A stretch of DNA of 64,000 nucleotides from Actinomycetes bacterium (GCA_024641635.1 JAHECS010000015.1:1-64000); one strand, 5' to 3'; positions 41,722-50,358 are shown, counted from the stretch's first letter. Numbers and translations: made by a program. The notes: generated from the letters alone by a model not told the origin.

Positions 41722-42519
41722 CTAGGTCAGGGCGCGGACCGTCCCGCCGTCCACGCCGAGTGCCACGCCGGTGATGAAGGACGCGGCTGGCGACGCCAGG
41801 AACACCACGGCCTGTGCGACCTCGTCGGGGAGCCCGAACCGTCCGAGCGGGATGCCGCGGTCCTCGACGAGGGCGGCCACCGCCTCCTCCCCCTTCTTGT
41901 CGTAGGCCTCCTCGATCGTCTCCAGGAAGCCGCCGGGCTTCCACCAGAAGGGCGTCCAGATGGGGCCAGGGCACACCGCGTTGACCCGGATCCCCGGGCC
42001 GTACGCGAGGGCGAGCGACTTGGAGACGCTGAGCATGGCCGCCTTGCTGGCGGCGTAGTCGACGATGACGGGCTCGGGCTGCCGGGCAAGGTCGGAGGCG
42101 ACGTTGACGACGGCCCCGCCCTCGCCGGCCGCCATGAGCGGCAGGAGCACCCGCGTCGTGCGGACCATGGCGAAGAAGTTGAGCTCGAGGGTGCGGTGCC
42201 ACTGCTCGTCGTCGATCTCCTCGAAGCCGAGAAGCCGACCCGACCCCACGTTGTTGATCAGGATGTCGGGTGCTCCGCCGAGGCGCGCGACTCCGGCGTT
42301 CGCAGCCGACTGGCACCCGTCAAGCGTCGACAGGTCGGCCCGGTGCGTCGCCACGGTCGTGAGGGACTCGTCCGCGACGTAGGCGTCGAGGGCCTCGATG
42401 TCATGGTCGACCGCGAATACCCGACACCCCTCGGCCGCCAGGCGTCGGACGATGTCGCGACCGATGCCGGTCGCGGCCCCGGTCACATAGGCGTTCTTGC
42501 CCGCCAGCCCGAGATCCAC
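41722..42519 (-). CDS. SDR-family oxidoreductase
   Basis: A 265-aa SDR with TGAATGIG, the NNVG variant of the NNAG motif (ILINNVGSGR), Ser in VNVASDLARQ and an intact YAASK pair. It begins with GTG after GGGAGG. It shares only the general family pattern with the neighbouring SDR, so the two probably act on different steps. Confidence 0.85.
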   Translation of the reverse strand: MDLGLAGKNAYVTGAATGIGRDIVRRLAAEGCRVFAVDHDIEALDAYVADESLTTVATHRADLSTLDGCQSAANAGVARLGGAPDILINNVGSGRLLGFEEIDDEQWHRTLELNFFAMVRTTRVLLPLMAAGEGGAVVNVASDLARQPEPVIVDYAASKAAMLSVSKSLALAYGPGIRVNAVCPGPIWTPFWWKPGGFLETIEEAYDKKGEEAVAALVEDRGIPLGRFGLPDEVAQAVVFLASPAASFITGVALGVDGGTVRALT

Positions 42520-42559
42520 CTTGCCTCCCTCGCTCGATCCAGCCGTCGGTGACGGCGTC

Positions 42560-42952
42560 CTACGACCAGTCGTCGAGCTCGGCCACGCTGTACGACTCCC
42601 CCGGCTTCATGAAGCTGACCGCGAAGGCGAAGCAGCGGACGCCCTCGGCTCCGGCCCGCAGCGAGTGCACCTCGTCCGGCCGGATGTGCACCATCTCGCC
42701 GGGCACCATCTCGTGGGTGCCGTCACCGACCCGCATGGTCCCGCCACCCGTGAGCACGTAGTAGAACTCGTGCGAGTTGTGGCGATGCGGCTCGATGGAC
42801 ACCCCGGGCTCGAGCTGGAACTCGTTGACGAACTCCAGGTACGAGCCCTCGGTCTCCTCGCGCAGCGACTCCTTCGCGTACATGAACCAGCTGGTCACCG
42901 TGCCGTGGTGCTCGGAGATGGGCTCGATGTTCGTGTCGAGGATCGTGACCAT
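42560..42952 (-). CDS. Cupin-domain protein
   Basis: A 130-aa single cupin with a full motif 1: GVSIEPHRHNSHEFYYVLTG (His-x-His, then Glu) and motif 2 GEMVHIRPDEVHSL with the third His. It therefore should bind a metal. It may be a dioxygenase, isomerase or sensor in the pathway encoded by the adjacent SDR and PRISE-type genes. Confidence 0.8.
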   Translation of the reverse strand: MVTILDTNIEPISEHHGTVTSWFMYAKESLREETEGSYLEFVNEFQLEPGVSIEPHRHNSHEFYYVLTGGGTMRVGDGTHEMVPGEMVHIRPDEVHSLRAGAEGVRCFAFAVSFMKPGESYSVAELDDWS

Positions 42953-42993
42953 GGTCTGTGCCTTCCGGGATGGGCGGTGGGTGCCGCGGTCGG

Positions 42994-44073
42994 TCAGGGG
43001 ATGATGCGCTCGCGGCGCAGGCGGTCGAAGAGGGCAGCGAACGAGTCCAGCGTCACGCTGGCCTCCATGAAGCCGTGCTTGCGGCTGCGCGCCATGTCGG
43101 TGAAGCACTCCATCGGGCGGTTGAGATCGGCGTCCGAGTGCCACCAGGAGGCGACGCGGCTGAGATCGGCCTCGGCGAGGCCCTCGCGCGCGGCGAGATC
43201 GGCCCACGCGTCCTCCATGCCCGCCATCTGCTGCTCGAGCGGGCGCGGGGCGGTGTCGTAGCCCTCGGGTTCGACCCCGAGCAGCTCGGCGATGCGCGGC
43301 CACATCCACCGCCACCGGAAGACGTCCCCGTTGGCCGTGTTGTACGCCTGGCTGGGCAGCCCCTCGGTGTCGGAGGCCCAGACCATCTGGCGCGCCAGCA
43401 GGTCCGCATCGGTCATGTCGGTGACGCCGTTCCACTGTGCCTCGCTGCCCGGGAAGATGAACGGCATCCCGAGGTCCTTGCACAGGGCCGACTGGGCGGC
43501 GAGCGTCATCCCCATGTTCATCGCGTTGCCGACCGCGTAGCCGATGACCGTGTGCGAGCGATGCACGCTCCAGCTGAAGCCGTGCTGCTCCGCCGACGCC
43601 CACATCTCGTCCTCTTGGGCGTAGTAGAAGTTGGGAAGGTCCAGCCGCGGCTCCTCCTCGTGGAACGGGGTGTCCCGGGTCGCGCCCTGGGCGTACGCCT
43701 CGAACGGCCCCAGGTAGTGCTTGAGCCCGGTCATGAGCGCCACGTGGCGCAGGTTGCCGGTGGGCGCGACCTGGGCGAGGACGTCGCGGACCATGCCGCT
43801 GTTCACCGCGATGTTCTCCGCCTCGGTGGGCATGCGCATCCACACGGTGAAGAACACGTGCGTCGGCGTGAGCCCCCCGAGGGCGGACCGGACGGCCTCC
43901 TGGTCGGTCAGGTCCACCATGAGGGACTCGACTCCCGGGGTCGGGGCCGGAGATCGGCGGGAGACGCCGGTGACCGACCACCCCTGGCCGACCAGCTCCT
44001 CGCACAGCGCCTGGCCGGCGATTCCGGTGGATCCGACGACGAGCGCGTGCCGCTCGCGAGACTCCGATGACAT
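42994..44073 (-). CDS. PRISE-type SDR (progesterone 5-beta-reductase/iridoid synthase-like)
   Basis: A 359-aa extended SDR. The cofactor motif is GSTGIAGQ, and the family-specific blocks VALMTGLKHYLGPFEAY and PNFYYAQEDEMW match the plant 5-beta-reductase/iridoid synthase group, where the Tyr of NFYY and the Lys of TGLKHY are catalytic. Such enzymes reduce activated C=C bonds of enones. A promoter with 17-base spacing lies just upstream. The bacterial substrate is unknown; a cyclic enone intermediate is plausible. Confidence 0.82.
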   Translation of the reverse strand: MSSESRERHALVVGSTGIAGQALCEELVGQGWSVTGVSRRSPAPTPGVESLMVDLTDQEAVRSALGGLTPTHVFFTVWMRMPTEAENIAVNSGMVRDVLAQVAPTGNLRHVALMTGLKHYLGPFEAYAQGATRDTPFHEEEPRLDLPNFYYAQEDEMWASAEQHGFSWSVHRSHTVIGYAVGNAMNMGMTLAAQSALCKDLGMPFIFPGSEAQWNGVTDMTDADLLARQMVWASDTEGLPSQAYNTANGDVFRWRWMWPRIAELLGVEPEGYDTAPRPLEQQMAGMEDAWADLAAREGLAEADLSRVASWWHSDADLNRPMECFTDMARSRKHGFMEASVTLDSFAALFDRLRRERIIP

Positions 44074-44109
44074 GCGTGGGCTCCTGTTCCGTTTGCTGGT
44101 GCTGGACGG

Positions 44110-44138
44110 ATGCTAAGGGCCACTGAGCAGCATGTAAA
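44110..44138 (-). promoter_or_regulatory. Promoter of the PRISE-type reductase gene
   Basis: On the minus strand TTTACA (44138-44133) and TAGCAT (44115-44110) are separated by 17 bases. The -35 region lies within a few bases of the stop codon of the upstream isomerase gene. Confidence 0.55.
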
Positions 44139-44141
44139 GCA

Positions 44142-45071
44142 TTACTTCACGATTGGCGCTCCATTGGAATCCCGCCACGCGAGGTGCAGCTGCTCTCTCG
44201 TGCCCTTCACGAGCTCCTCGAGTGCCTCGTCCACAGGCCGTCGCCGGTACTCCTCGCTGAGGATCTCCGTCCCCCACGGCTGCCGCCATCCCGCACGCAT
44301 GAGCGCGGCCGCGAAGTCCACTGTCCGGAACTCGCCCTGGCCCGGGATGAGCCGCCGCAGGACCGTGTCGTCGTAGGGATCGCCGACCGCCTCCTGCCGG
44401 CCGTCGTCGATCTCGACGGCCAGGACCCGCTCGATCGGCACGGTCTCGAGACTGACCGGGTCGAGCCCCGACCGCTCGATGTGCCATTCATCGATCACGA
44501 GGCCCCCTGCCTCGTGGTCGGCCGCCTCGGCGATCTCGAGGGCGAGGTCGAGGGTGGCGACGTTGGCGAAGGGCATGAACTCCAGTGCCACGGCCGTTCC
44601 GTGGCGCGCCGCGTCGACGCTCAGCGCGTGGAACTGCTCTGCCCACATGCCGATATCCGGAGGCGACGTGTCGTCAAGGTCGGGGGCCACCTTGATGTGG
44701 TGCGCGCCGAGCACCTCGGCCGCCGTCAGCAGGAAGGCCCTGGCCCGGTCCGACTCGGCCCGTTCCGGCCCCGACGTCCACCACCTGGTCAGGAACTCCA
44801 GTTCGACGTAGGCCAGCCCGTGATCGTCGAGCATGCTCCGCAGATCGGCGAGCGAGTGGTCCAGGAGGAACGGGTGGAGATCGTGATCGAGGATCCCGAA
44901 GCCGACGAACCCCGCACGCGCGGCCGCCTCGATGCGCGTGCGCATCGGCACCGGACTGCGATGCCGTCCGGGCAGGGGGACCGCATCCCCCGCGGTCGCC
45001 CAGCAGGTGGCCAGCAGGGGCAGCTCGGGCTCGCCAGGCGCCGCTGGCTCAGCGTCGATGCGGTCAGGCAT
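44142..45071 (-). CDS. Sugar phosphate isomerase/epimerase-like TIM barrel (AP_endonuc_2)
   Basis: A 309-aa xylose-isomerase-like TIM-barrel protein. Conserved positions include ARAGFVGFGILDHD, GLAYVELEFL, GAHHIKVAPD, ALEFMPFANV (metal Glu), IDEWHIERSG (Asp/His) and a late Glu in WGTEILSEEY. These residues form a divalent-metal site. Enzymes of this fold isomerise sugars or dehydrate inositol- or shikimate-type rings. The protein is unlike EboE in sequence but has the same fold. Substrate unknown. Confidence 0.8.
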   Translation of the reverse strand: MPDRIDAEPAAPGEPELPLLATCWATAGDAVPLPGRHRSPVPMRTRIEAAARAGFVGFGILDHDLHPFLLDHSLADLRSMLDDHGLAYVELEFLTRWWTSGPERAESDRARAFLLTAAEVLGAHHIKVAPDLDDTSPPDIGMWAEQFHALSVDAARHGTAVALEFMPFANVATLDLALEIAEAADHEAGGLVIDEWHIERSGLDPVSLETVPIERVLAVEIDDGRQEAVGDPYDDTVLRRLIPGQGEFRTVDFAAALMRAGWRQPWGTEILSEEYRRRPVDEALEELVKGTREQLHLAWRDSNGAPIVK

Positions 45072-45116
45072 GCGGACAGCGTGTCATGCCTGACTTAACG
45101 CTGGCCACGAAACGGG

Positions 45117-45962
45117 TCAGGACCTCTCCGCCGCCTCGACCACGTTCGTGATGAGCATGGCCCGGGTCATCGGCCCGACTCCCCCCGGCATCGGCGCCAC
45201 GAACCCGGCCACCTCGCGCACGTCCGGTGCCACGTCCCCGACGAGCCCGGCCTCCGTGCGGGTGATGCCGACGTCGAGCACGGCCACTCCCGGCCGCACG
45301 AGGTCTGCCGTGACCAGATGCGGCACACCAGCCGCCGCGACGATGATGTCCGCCGCGCGCAGATGGGCGGCGAGGTCCTTCGTGCCGGTATGGCACAGCG
45401 TCACTGTCGCGTTCTCCGACTTGCGGGTGAGGAGCAGGCCGAGCGGCCGCCCCACGGTCACGCCGCGGCCCACGACGACCACCTCTGCGCCGTTGATCTC
45501 CACCCCGTAGCGACGCAGGAGCTCGACGATGCCGCGCGGGGTGCAGGGCAGCGGGGCCGGCTCGCCGAGGACCAGCCGGCCGAGGTTGGTGGGGTGCAGG
45601 CCGTCGGCATCCTTCGCCGGGTCCATGAGCCCGAGGACGCGGTTCGCGTCGAGGTGCTTGGGCAGGGGCAGCTGGACGATGTAGCCGGTGACGGCAGGAT
45701 CGGCGTTCAGCCGGTGGATCTCCTCCTCGAGCTCGGCCTGGGTCGTCTCTGCGGGCAGGTCCACCCGGATGGAGGCGATGCCGACCTCTGCGCAGTCCTT
45801 GTGCTTCCCGCCCACGTATGCCTGGCTGCCCGGGTCGTCCCCCACGAGGACGGTCCCGAGTCCGGGGGTGATCCCGCGTTCGCGCAGCGCGGTCACCCGC
45901 TCGCGCAGCTCGGCCTTGATGCTCGCCGCCGTCGCCTTGCCGTCCAGGGTCACCGCTGTCAT
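45117..45962 (-). CDS. folD: Bifunctional methylenetetrahydrofolate dehydrogenase/cyclohydrolase
   Basis: A 281-aa FolD. Substrate-site Tyr/Lys are in [14 protein letters not shown], the family signatures [14 protein letters not shown] and [15 protein letters not shown] are intact, and the NADP-binding core has [16 protein letters not shown]. The ATG at 45962 gives the usual family length. It interconverts methylene-, methenyl- and formyl-tetrahydrofolate. It is unclear whether this is the housekeeping copy or serves one-carbon units from demethylation of methoxylated aromatics; no demethylase gene is in the window. Confidence 0.92.
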   Translation of the reverse strand: MTAVTLDGKATAASIKAELRERVTALRERGITPGLGTVLVGDDPGSQAYVGGKHKDCAEVGIASIRVDLPAETTQAELEEEIHRLNADPAVTGYIVQLPLPKHLDANRVLGLMDPAKDADGLHPTNLGRLVLGEPAPLPCTPRGIVELLRRYGVEINGAEVVVVGRGVTVGRPLGLLLTRKSENATVTLCHTGTKDLAAHLRAADIIVAAAGVPHLVTADLVRPGVAVLDVGITRTEAGLVGDVAPDVREVAGFVAPMPGGVGPMTRAMLITNVVEAAERS

Positions 45963-45996
45963 GCGCCGGATTCTCGCAGCATCGATCGCAGAGTCA

Positions 45997-46006
45997 CCCA
46001 CGTGGG
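45997..46006. promoter_or_regulatory. Palindrome CCCACGTGGG upstream of folD
   Basis: A perfect 10-bp palindrome 35-44 nt before the folD ATG, itself framed by GTCA and GTCAC. It may be an operator; the downstream GAGAAT, 7 nt before the ATG, could be a -10 for a leaderless mRNA. Confidence 0.3.
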
Positions 46007-46038
46007 CGTCACCCGACGCGGAAGTTCGGTGCCGGCCG

Positions 46039-46734
46039 TCAGGCGAAGGAGATGGTGAGCTCGGGAAGGCCGTCGAGGCGGTAGGCGCAACCGTCACCGG
46101 GCACGACCGGGCGGGGCGCGATGATCGACCCGAGCAGCACGACGTCGCCGGCCCGCATGGGCCGACCGAGGAGGGGTGCCTGCCGGGCAGCCCGGGCGAG
46201 CACCGCCGGCAGACGGCCGGTCAGCGGCACGGAGTCGGTCACCTCGATGAGCTCGTCACCGTGACGGAACTGCGCCGCGAGGGCACCGGCGCGCTCGAGG
46301 GTGAGGCTCGGGTCCGCACGGCCCAGCACGTAGCCCCGATGGAAGATGTTGCCCGCGAGGATCCGCTCGCTGTCCTCGGGCCGGTGGTCGACGTCGGCGA
46401 CCTCGAGCGCGGGCCCGACGGCCGCGACGTAGCCGGGGATGTCGGCGTCGACCACGTCGGCCGGAATCTCCCTCGCGATCCAGCAGGCGATCTCCGCCTC
46501 GATGACGGCGCCTGTCCACCCGGCGATCGGGACCTCCGAGCCGTCGGCCAGCTCCCCCGAATCCAGCAGGTGCCCGATGATCGGCCCCGAGAGGCCGAGG
46601 AGCTGGAGTCCGGATACCGACCCGAAGCCCACCTTCCAGCCGACGTGAGCGGCTCCTGCCCGGGTGGCGGCGTCCAGCAGGTGCCGCTGTTGGGCGAGCC
46701 CCCGGACGACCTCGGGCTCGAGGGCATCAGTCAT
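46039..46734 (-). CDS. 2-hydroxypenta-2,4-dienoate hydratase/4-oxalocrotonate decarboxylase-like (FAH fold)
   Basis: A 231-aa protein of the MhpD/XylJ-type hydratase-decarboxylase family. Matching segments are [10 protein letters not shown] near the N-terminus, the acidic metal-binding [24 protein letters not shown], and the C-terminal GDVVLLGSI region. Start at 46734, 8 nt inside the cupin gene. In meta-cleavage pathways these enzymes hydrate or decarboxylate 2-oxo-4-enoate intermediates. It is the last gene of the operon that starts at 48872 under a LacI-like operator. Confidence 0.83.
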   Translation of the reverse strand: MTDALEPEVVRGLAQQRHLLDAATRAGAAHVGWKVGFGSVSGLQLLGLSGPIIGHLLDSGELADGSEVPIAGWTGAVIEAEIACWIAREIPADVVDADIPGYVAAVGPALEVADVDHRPEDSERILAGNIFHRGYVLGRADPSLTLERAGALAAQFRHGDELIEVTDSVPLTGRLPAVLARAARQAPLLGRPMRAGDVVLLGSIIAPRPVVPGDGCAYRLDGLPELTISFA

Positions 46735-47143
46735 GTCGGTGCGCAACCTCGTAGCCGGCGTCCTCGAGCGACCCCGCGCCGCTCCATCCCCAGACGAGGA
46801 CCACGTCCTCCTCGCCGGTGTTCCGGAAGCCGTGCCAGTGGCCGCGCGGAGTGAAGACGACGTCGCCCTTGCCCGCCGGCTTCTCGCCGTCGTCGTCGGT
46901 GTACATGACACCCTGGCCCGCGAGCACGATCCAGAACTCCTCGCAGTGGAAGTGCCGGTGCCGGTCGTGCATGGCGCCTGGCGGCAGCACCGTCCACCCG
47001 AGCAGGAAGTCGTCCGATCCCGCGGTCGCCTTGTCGACGAGGAACTGGACCTGCATGTCGACCCATCCCTCGTCGCGACGCAGCCCCTGCACGACGGGCA
47101 CGTCCGCGAGGTTGGTGACGAACGGGGCATCCTCGGGGCTCAT
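46727..47143 (-). CDS. Cupin-domain protein
   Basis: A 138-aa cupin with motif 1 MHDRHRHFHCEEFWIVLAGQG (a His-rich metal site) and motif 2 GDVVFTPRGHWHGF. The start overlaps the dehydrogenase stop by one base (TGATG) and the 3' end overlaps the hydratase. It probably acts on, or binds, the same aromatic-derived intermediate. Confidence 0.8.
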   Translation of the reverse strand: MSPEDAPFVTNLADVPVVQGLRRDEGWVDMQVQFLVDKATAGSDDFLLGWTVLPPGAMHDRHRHFHCEEFWIVLAGQGVMYTDDDGEKPAGKGDVVFTPRGHWHGFRNTGEEDVVLVWGWSGAGSLEDAGYEVAHRHD

Positions 47144-48027
47144 CAGGACAGTCCTCCCATGCGGCGGTAGGCCTCGTGCGCGATCACGAAGTCGTTGCTG
47201 TCGATGCCCATGCCGCGACAGGTGTTCATCAGCTCGTTGGCAGACGACGCCAGCGGTACCGGCATGCCGAGCAGTCGACCCTGCTCCAGCACCAGCGTCA
47301 TGTCCTTCTGCTGCAGGGTGACGTCGGCCAGGGGCTTCTCCGGCATGTTGCCCTCCAGCACGAAGGGGCCGCGGTAGCCCAGCACGGGCGAGGCCGCCAC
47401 GCTGTTGAGGATGGCCTCGACCACCGCCTCGCGCTCCACACCGCCCTTCTCGGCGAGGGCGACCGCCTCGCCGAAGGCGATGACCTCGACCATGAGCAGC
47501 AGGTTGATCGACAGCTTCGTCTGCACTGCCAGGCCCGGACCGCCGATGTAGGAGACCTTCGGGCCGATGTCCAGCAGCAGGGGCCGAATCCGTTCGTAGG
47601 CTCCGTGGTCACCCCCGACCATCACCGATGCCTGTCCGTTGCGCACCGTGACCGGACTCCCTGAGAGCGGGGCGTCGAGCATGACCCGGTCGGCCGCCGC
47701 GAAGGCCGCATTGACCTCGCGACTGGCGATCGGGGACACCGTGCTCATGTCCGCGTACACGGCGCTGTCGGGGAGGCCGGCCAGCACGCCGTCCTCGCCG
47801 AGGGCGACCGCGCGCACCGCCGCCGCATCGGTGACGATGGACAGGACGAGGTCCGCCCCGGAGCTGGCCTCGGCCGGAGTGGCCGCGACGTGCATGCCCT
47901 GGGCGACGAGCTCATCGGCCTTGCCCGGTGTCCGGTTCCAGCCGGTGACCTCGTGCCCGGCCTCGAGCAGGCGCGGCACGATCACCTGTCCCATGTCGCC
48001 GAGACCGATGAAGCCGATGCGTGCCAT
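47143..48027 (-). CDS. 3-hydroxyisobutyrate-dehydrogenase-family oxidoreductase
   Basis: A 294-aa beta-hydroxyacid dehydrogenase with the N-terminal GFIGLGDMGQVI cofactor motif, substrate motif DAPLSGSPVTVRNGQASVMVGG and the catalytic Lys in QTKLSINLLL. Length matches the family. GGGAGG precedes the ATG. Substrate is a hydroxy acid of the LacI-operator regulon pathway; a second family member lies at 55781-56713. Confidence 0.85.
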   Translation of the reverse strand: MARIGFIGLGDMGQVIVPRLLEAGHEVTGWNRTPGKADELVAQGMHVAATPAEASSGADLVLSIVTDAAAVRAVALGEDGVLAGLPDSAVYADMSTVSPIASREVNAAFAAADRVMLDAPLSGSPVTVRNGQASVMVGGDHGAYERIRPLLLDIGPKVSYIGGPGLAVQTKLSINLLLMVEVIAFGEAVALAEKGGVEREAVVEAILNSVAASPVLGYRGPFVLEGNMPEKPLADVTLQQKDMTLVLEQGRLLGMPVPLASSANELMNTCRGMGIDSNDFVIAHEAYRRMGGLS

Positions 48028-48062
48028 GAGCCCTCCCGAGCCGTCGTGGAATGGTGCCTGTG

Positions 48063-48872
48063 TCAGACGTCGCCCTGCCCGTGCACGTGGTACGCCAGGA
48101 CGCGGGCGGCCGGGCGCCCCTTGACGTCGACGGCTGTCGGGTTCCACCCGCACACGTTGGCGCCGGGCACCCACACGGTGCGGTTCTGGCCGGGAACGAA
48201 GAACTCGACGAACACGAAGTCCTCATCGGAACGGTTGGCGAACCAGTGCACCTCGTTCTCGAGGTTGTACAGGAGGTCGCCTGCGCGCAGCTCCACCTCC
48301 TCGCCCTCCAGCACGGCGACACCGACCCCCGCGAGGACGTACTGGAAGTGCTCGGCGCCCTCGTGATGGTGCGCGGCCCCAGCCGCCCCGGGTGGGTAGA
48401 CGATCATCTCGCCCTTCACGGCCTCCGTTCCCCAGAGCCCCGTGCTCGCGAGGTAGATGCGCCGACGAGAGTCATGCTCGGACTCGAGCACCGGCTCGGT
48501 GCTCCAGTCGACGCGGCGGGCCAGCCCGTCCCGTACCCCAGCGTCGTACTCGGCCGCACGCGGCACCCGGGCCACGACGACCTGCGCGTGCTCCTCGGCC
48601 GCCAGCGTCGCCCGCCGCCCACCCGCGACCATTCCCACCCAGTCGGCGTCGGTCGGCTCGCCGTCGACGGACAGGCGGCCGGACAGCACCTGGTACCAGG
48701 CCAGCTCGTCGGCGTCGGTGGCGACAGCGATCGCGGCGCCCGGCTCGAGGCGCACCAGCTCGAGGGAGAGCCGGTCGTCCGGGAGTCGGCCCGGGGAGAT
48801 GACCCACTCCCGCGAGACTCCGTCTATCCCGGGCGCGGGCACCCGGTCCTCACGGCGCACGATGAACGGCAT
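48063..48872 (-). CDS. Bicupin protein
   Basis: A 269-aa two-domain cupin. The N-terminal domain (about residues 20-110) lacks an obvious His-x-His set, while the C-terminal one has AAHHHEGAEHFQYVLAG and GDLLYNLENEVHWF, a full metal motif. It resembles ureidoglycine aminohydrolase- or gentisate-dioxygenase-like bicupins in layout. It is the first gene of a four-gene operon, with a promoter and a palindromic operator upstream. Reaction unknown. Confidence 0.8.
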   Translation of the reverse strand: MPFIVRREDRVPAPGIDGVSREWVISPGRLPDDRLSLELVRLEPGAAIAVATDADELAWYQVLSGRLSVDGEPTDADWVGMVAGGRRATLAAEEHAQVVVARVPRAAEYDAGVRDGLARRVDWSTEPVLESEHDSRRRIYLASTGLWGTEAVKGEMIVYPPGAAGAAHHHEGAEHFQYVLAGVGVAVLEGEEVELRAGDLLYNLENEVHWFANRSDEDFVFVEFFVPGQNRTVWVPGANVCGWNPTAVDVKGRPAARVLAYHVHGQGDV

Positions 48873-48899
48873 CCGGAATCGCCTCCTGTCTGTCCGCTC

Positions 48900-48929
48900 A
48901 GGCTAGGACACGGGGCGTGGCCGTTGCAA
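48900..48929 (-). promoter_or_regulatory. Promoter of the bicupin operon
   Basis: On the minus strand TTGCAA (48929-48924) and TAGCCT (48905-48900) are spaced by 18 bases. The -35 overlaps the GCAATCGATTGC operator, so a bound repressor would block it. Confidence 0.5.
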
Positions 48930-48937
48930 TCGATTGC
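48926..48937. promoter_or_regulatory. LacI-like operator copy 1
   Basis: Perfect palindrome GCAATCGATTGC with a central CG, as in LacI-family operators. It overlaps the -35 of the bicupin operon in the divergent region to the M24 gene. Confidence 0.7.
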
Positions 48938-49006
48938 TGAACATCCGTCGGATCGGCGAACGCCTGAGTACGTGGCCCGACGTGATGCATGAGACACCCC
49001 CCTGTC

Positions 49007-49036
49007 TTGACACGGGCCGCGAGGGGAGGGTCAAAT
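49007..49036 (+). promoter_or_regulatory. Promoter of the 49083 M24 gene
   Basis: A consensus -35 TTGACA (49007-49012), an 18-base spacer and TCAAAT (49031-49036). Transcription would start near 49043, just before operator copy 2. Confidence 0.6.
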
Positions 49037-49048
49037 GGGCACGGAACA

Positions 49049-49060
49049 ACAATCGATTGC
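49049..49060. promoter_or_regulatory. LacI-like operator copy 2
   Basis: ACAATCGATTGC, the palindrome with one mismatched outer base, 13-18 nt downstream of the predicted transcription start of the M24 gene, a position where a repressor blocks elongation. Confidence 0.65.
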
Positions 49061-49082
49061 ATCGCCCCTCGTGGAGGTTCCC

Positions 49083-50348
49083 ATGTCGGTTCGCCCAGCT
49101 GCCGAGTTCGCCCAGACGTCGATCCCGGCACCGGGAATCGTCGGAGTGGACTGGGAGGAGCGGGTCGACTTCACCCGGCTCCGTGACTACCGGACCTCCC
49201 GGGCGAAGCAGGCACTGGCGGCGAGCGATCTCGGTGCGGTGCTGGTGTTCGAGTCCTCGAACATCCGTTACCTGACCGCGACGCACATCGGCACCTGGGG
49301 CTACAACAAGACGGAGCGCTGGGCGCTGCTCACCCGCACGGGCGAGCCGTGGGTGTGGGACTTCGGGTCGGCGGCCAAGAACCACCGCATGTACTCTCCC
49401 TGGCTGCTGCCGGAGCAGTCCAACGGCGGCAACACCGGCCTGCAGGGAGCCATCTCGCCCATGTCCGGGCTGCCCCGCGGCGCGGCGCAGGAGATCGCCG
49501 CGATCCTGCGCGAGGAGGGTGTCGCCGACATGCCTCTCGGCGTGGACGTCGTCGAGATGCCCATGCTGCGCGAGCTCGAGGCCGCCGGCATCGATGTGCG
49601 TGACGGCCAGCAGGTCATGCTCGACGCCCGTCAGATCAAGAACCGCGACGAGATCCTGCTGCTGAGCCAGGCCGCCGCGATGGTGGACGGCGTGTACCAG
49701 GACATCTTCGAGTTCCTCAAGCCCGGCGTACGCGAGAACGACGTCGTGGCCCTGGCCACCCATCGCCTGATCGAGATGGGGTCGGAGCAGGTCGAGGCCA
49801 TCAACTCGATCGCGGGCGAACGCTGCAGCCCGCACCCCCACGTGTTCTCCGACCGCTACATCCGTCCCGGCGACCAGGCGTACTTCGACATCATCCACGC
49901 CTTCAACGGCTATCGGACCTGCTACTACCGGACCTTCGCCGTCGGTCGGGCCACGCAGGCCCACCGGGACGCGTACACGAAGGCCCGCGAGCTCATCGAC
50001 AGCGCGATCGCGCTGGTCAAGCCGGGCACGAGCACTGCCGACATCGCCAAGCTCTGGCCCAAGGCCGAGGACTTCGGCTTCAGCTCCGAGATGGAGGCCT
50101 TCGGCCTGCAGTTCGGCCACGGTCTCGGCCTCGGTCTCCACGAGCGTCCGGTCATCAGCCGGCTGAACTCACTCGACAACCCGGTCGAGATCCAGGAGGG
50201 CATGGTCTTCGCCCTCGAGACCTACTGGCCGGCGGACGACGGCCACTCGGCCGCCCGCATCGAGGAGGAGCTCGTCGTCACCGCCGACGGAGCCGAGCTG
50301 CTCACGCTGTTCCCCGCCGAGGAGCTGGTGGTCACCAACCCGTACTAG
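49083..50348 (+). CDS. M24-family (creatinase/DddP-like) protein, paralogue of the 27193 gene
   Basis: A 421-aa pita-bread protein. It shares NIRYLTATHIGTW, GERCSPHPHVFSDR and FNGYRTCYYRTFAVG with its paralogue. The M24 His (GHGLGLGLHE) and Glu residues (FALETYW, ARIEEELVV) are present, but the second metal Asp is missing (TCYYRTF). The ATG at 49083 has GGAGG upstream; a longer start at 49035 would run through the operator and leader. Promoter and operator place it in the LacI-type regulon. Probably a small-molecule hydrolase or lyase rather than a peptidase. Confidence 0.83.
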   Translation: MSVRPAAEFAQTSIPAPGIVGVDWEERVDFTRLRDYRTSRAKQALAASDLGAVLVFESSNIRYLTATHIGTWGYNKTERWALLTRTGEPWVWDFGSAAKNHRMYSPWLLPEQSNGGNTGLQGAISPMSGLPRGAAQEIAAILREEGVADMPLGVDVVEMPMLRELEAAGIDVRDGQQVMLDARQIKNRDEILLLSQAAAMVDGVYQDIFEFLKPGVRENDVVALATHRLIEMGSEQVEAINSIAGERCSPHPHVFSDRYIRPGDQAYFDIIHAFNGYRTCYYRTFAVGRATQAHRDAYTKARELIDSAIALVKPGTSTADIAKLWPKAEDFGFSSEMEAFGLQFGHGLGLGLHERPVISRLNSLDNPVEIQEGMVFALETYWPADDGHSAARIEEELVVTADGAELLTLFPAEELVVTNPY

Positions 50349-50358
50349 GAGCTGCCGT

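Noticed and set aside
49035-49082. A longer start for the M24 gene at 49035
   Set aside because: It would translate the operator palindrome and lacks a ribosome-binding site; ATG 49083 has GGAGG and matches the paralogue better.
27193-50348. Calling the two M24 proteins DMSP lyases (DddP)
   Set aside because: The fold is shared, but the second metal Asp is missing and the substrate-loop sequences differ, so a specific DddP name is not supported.
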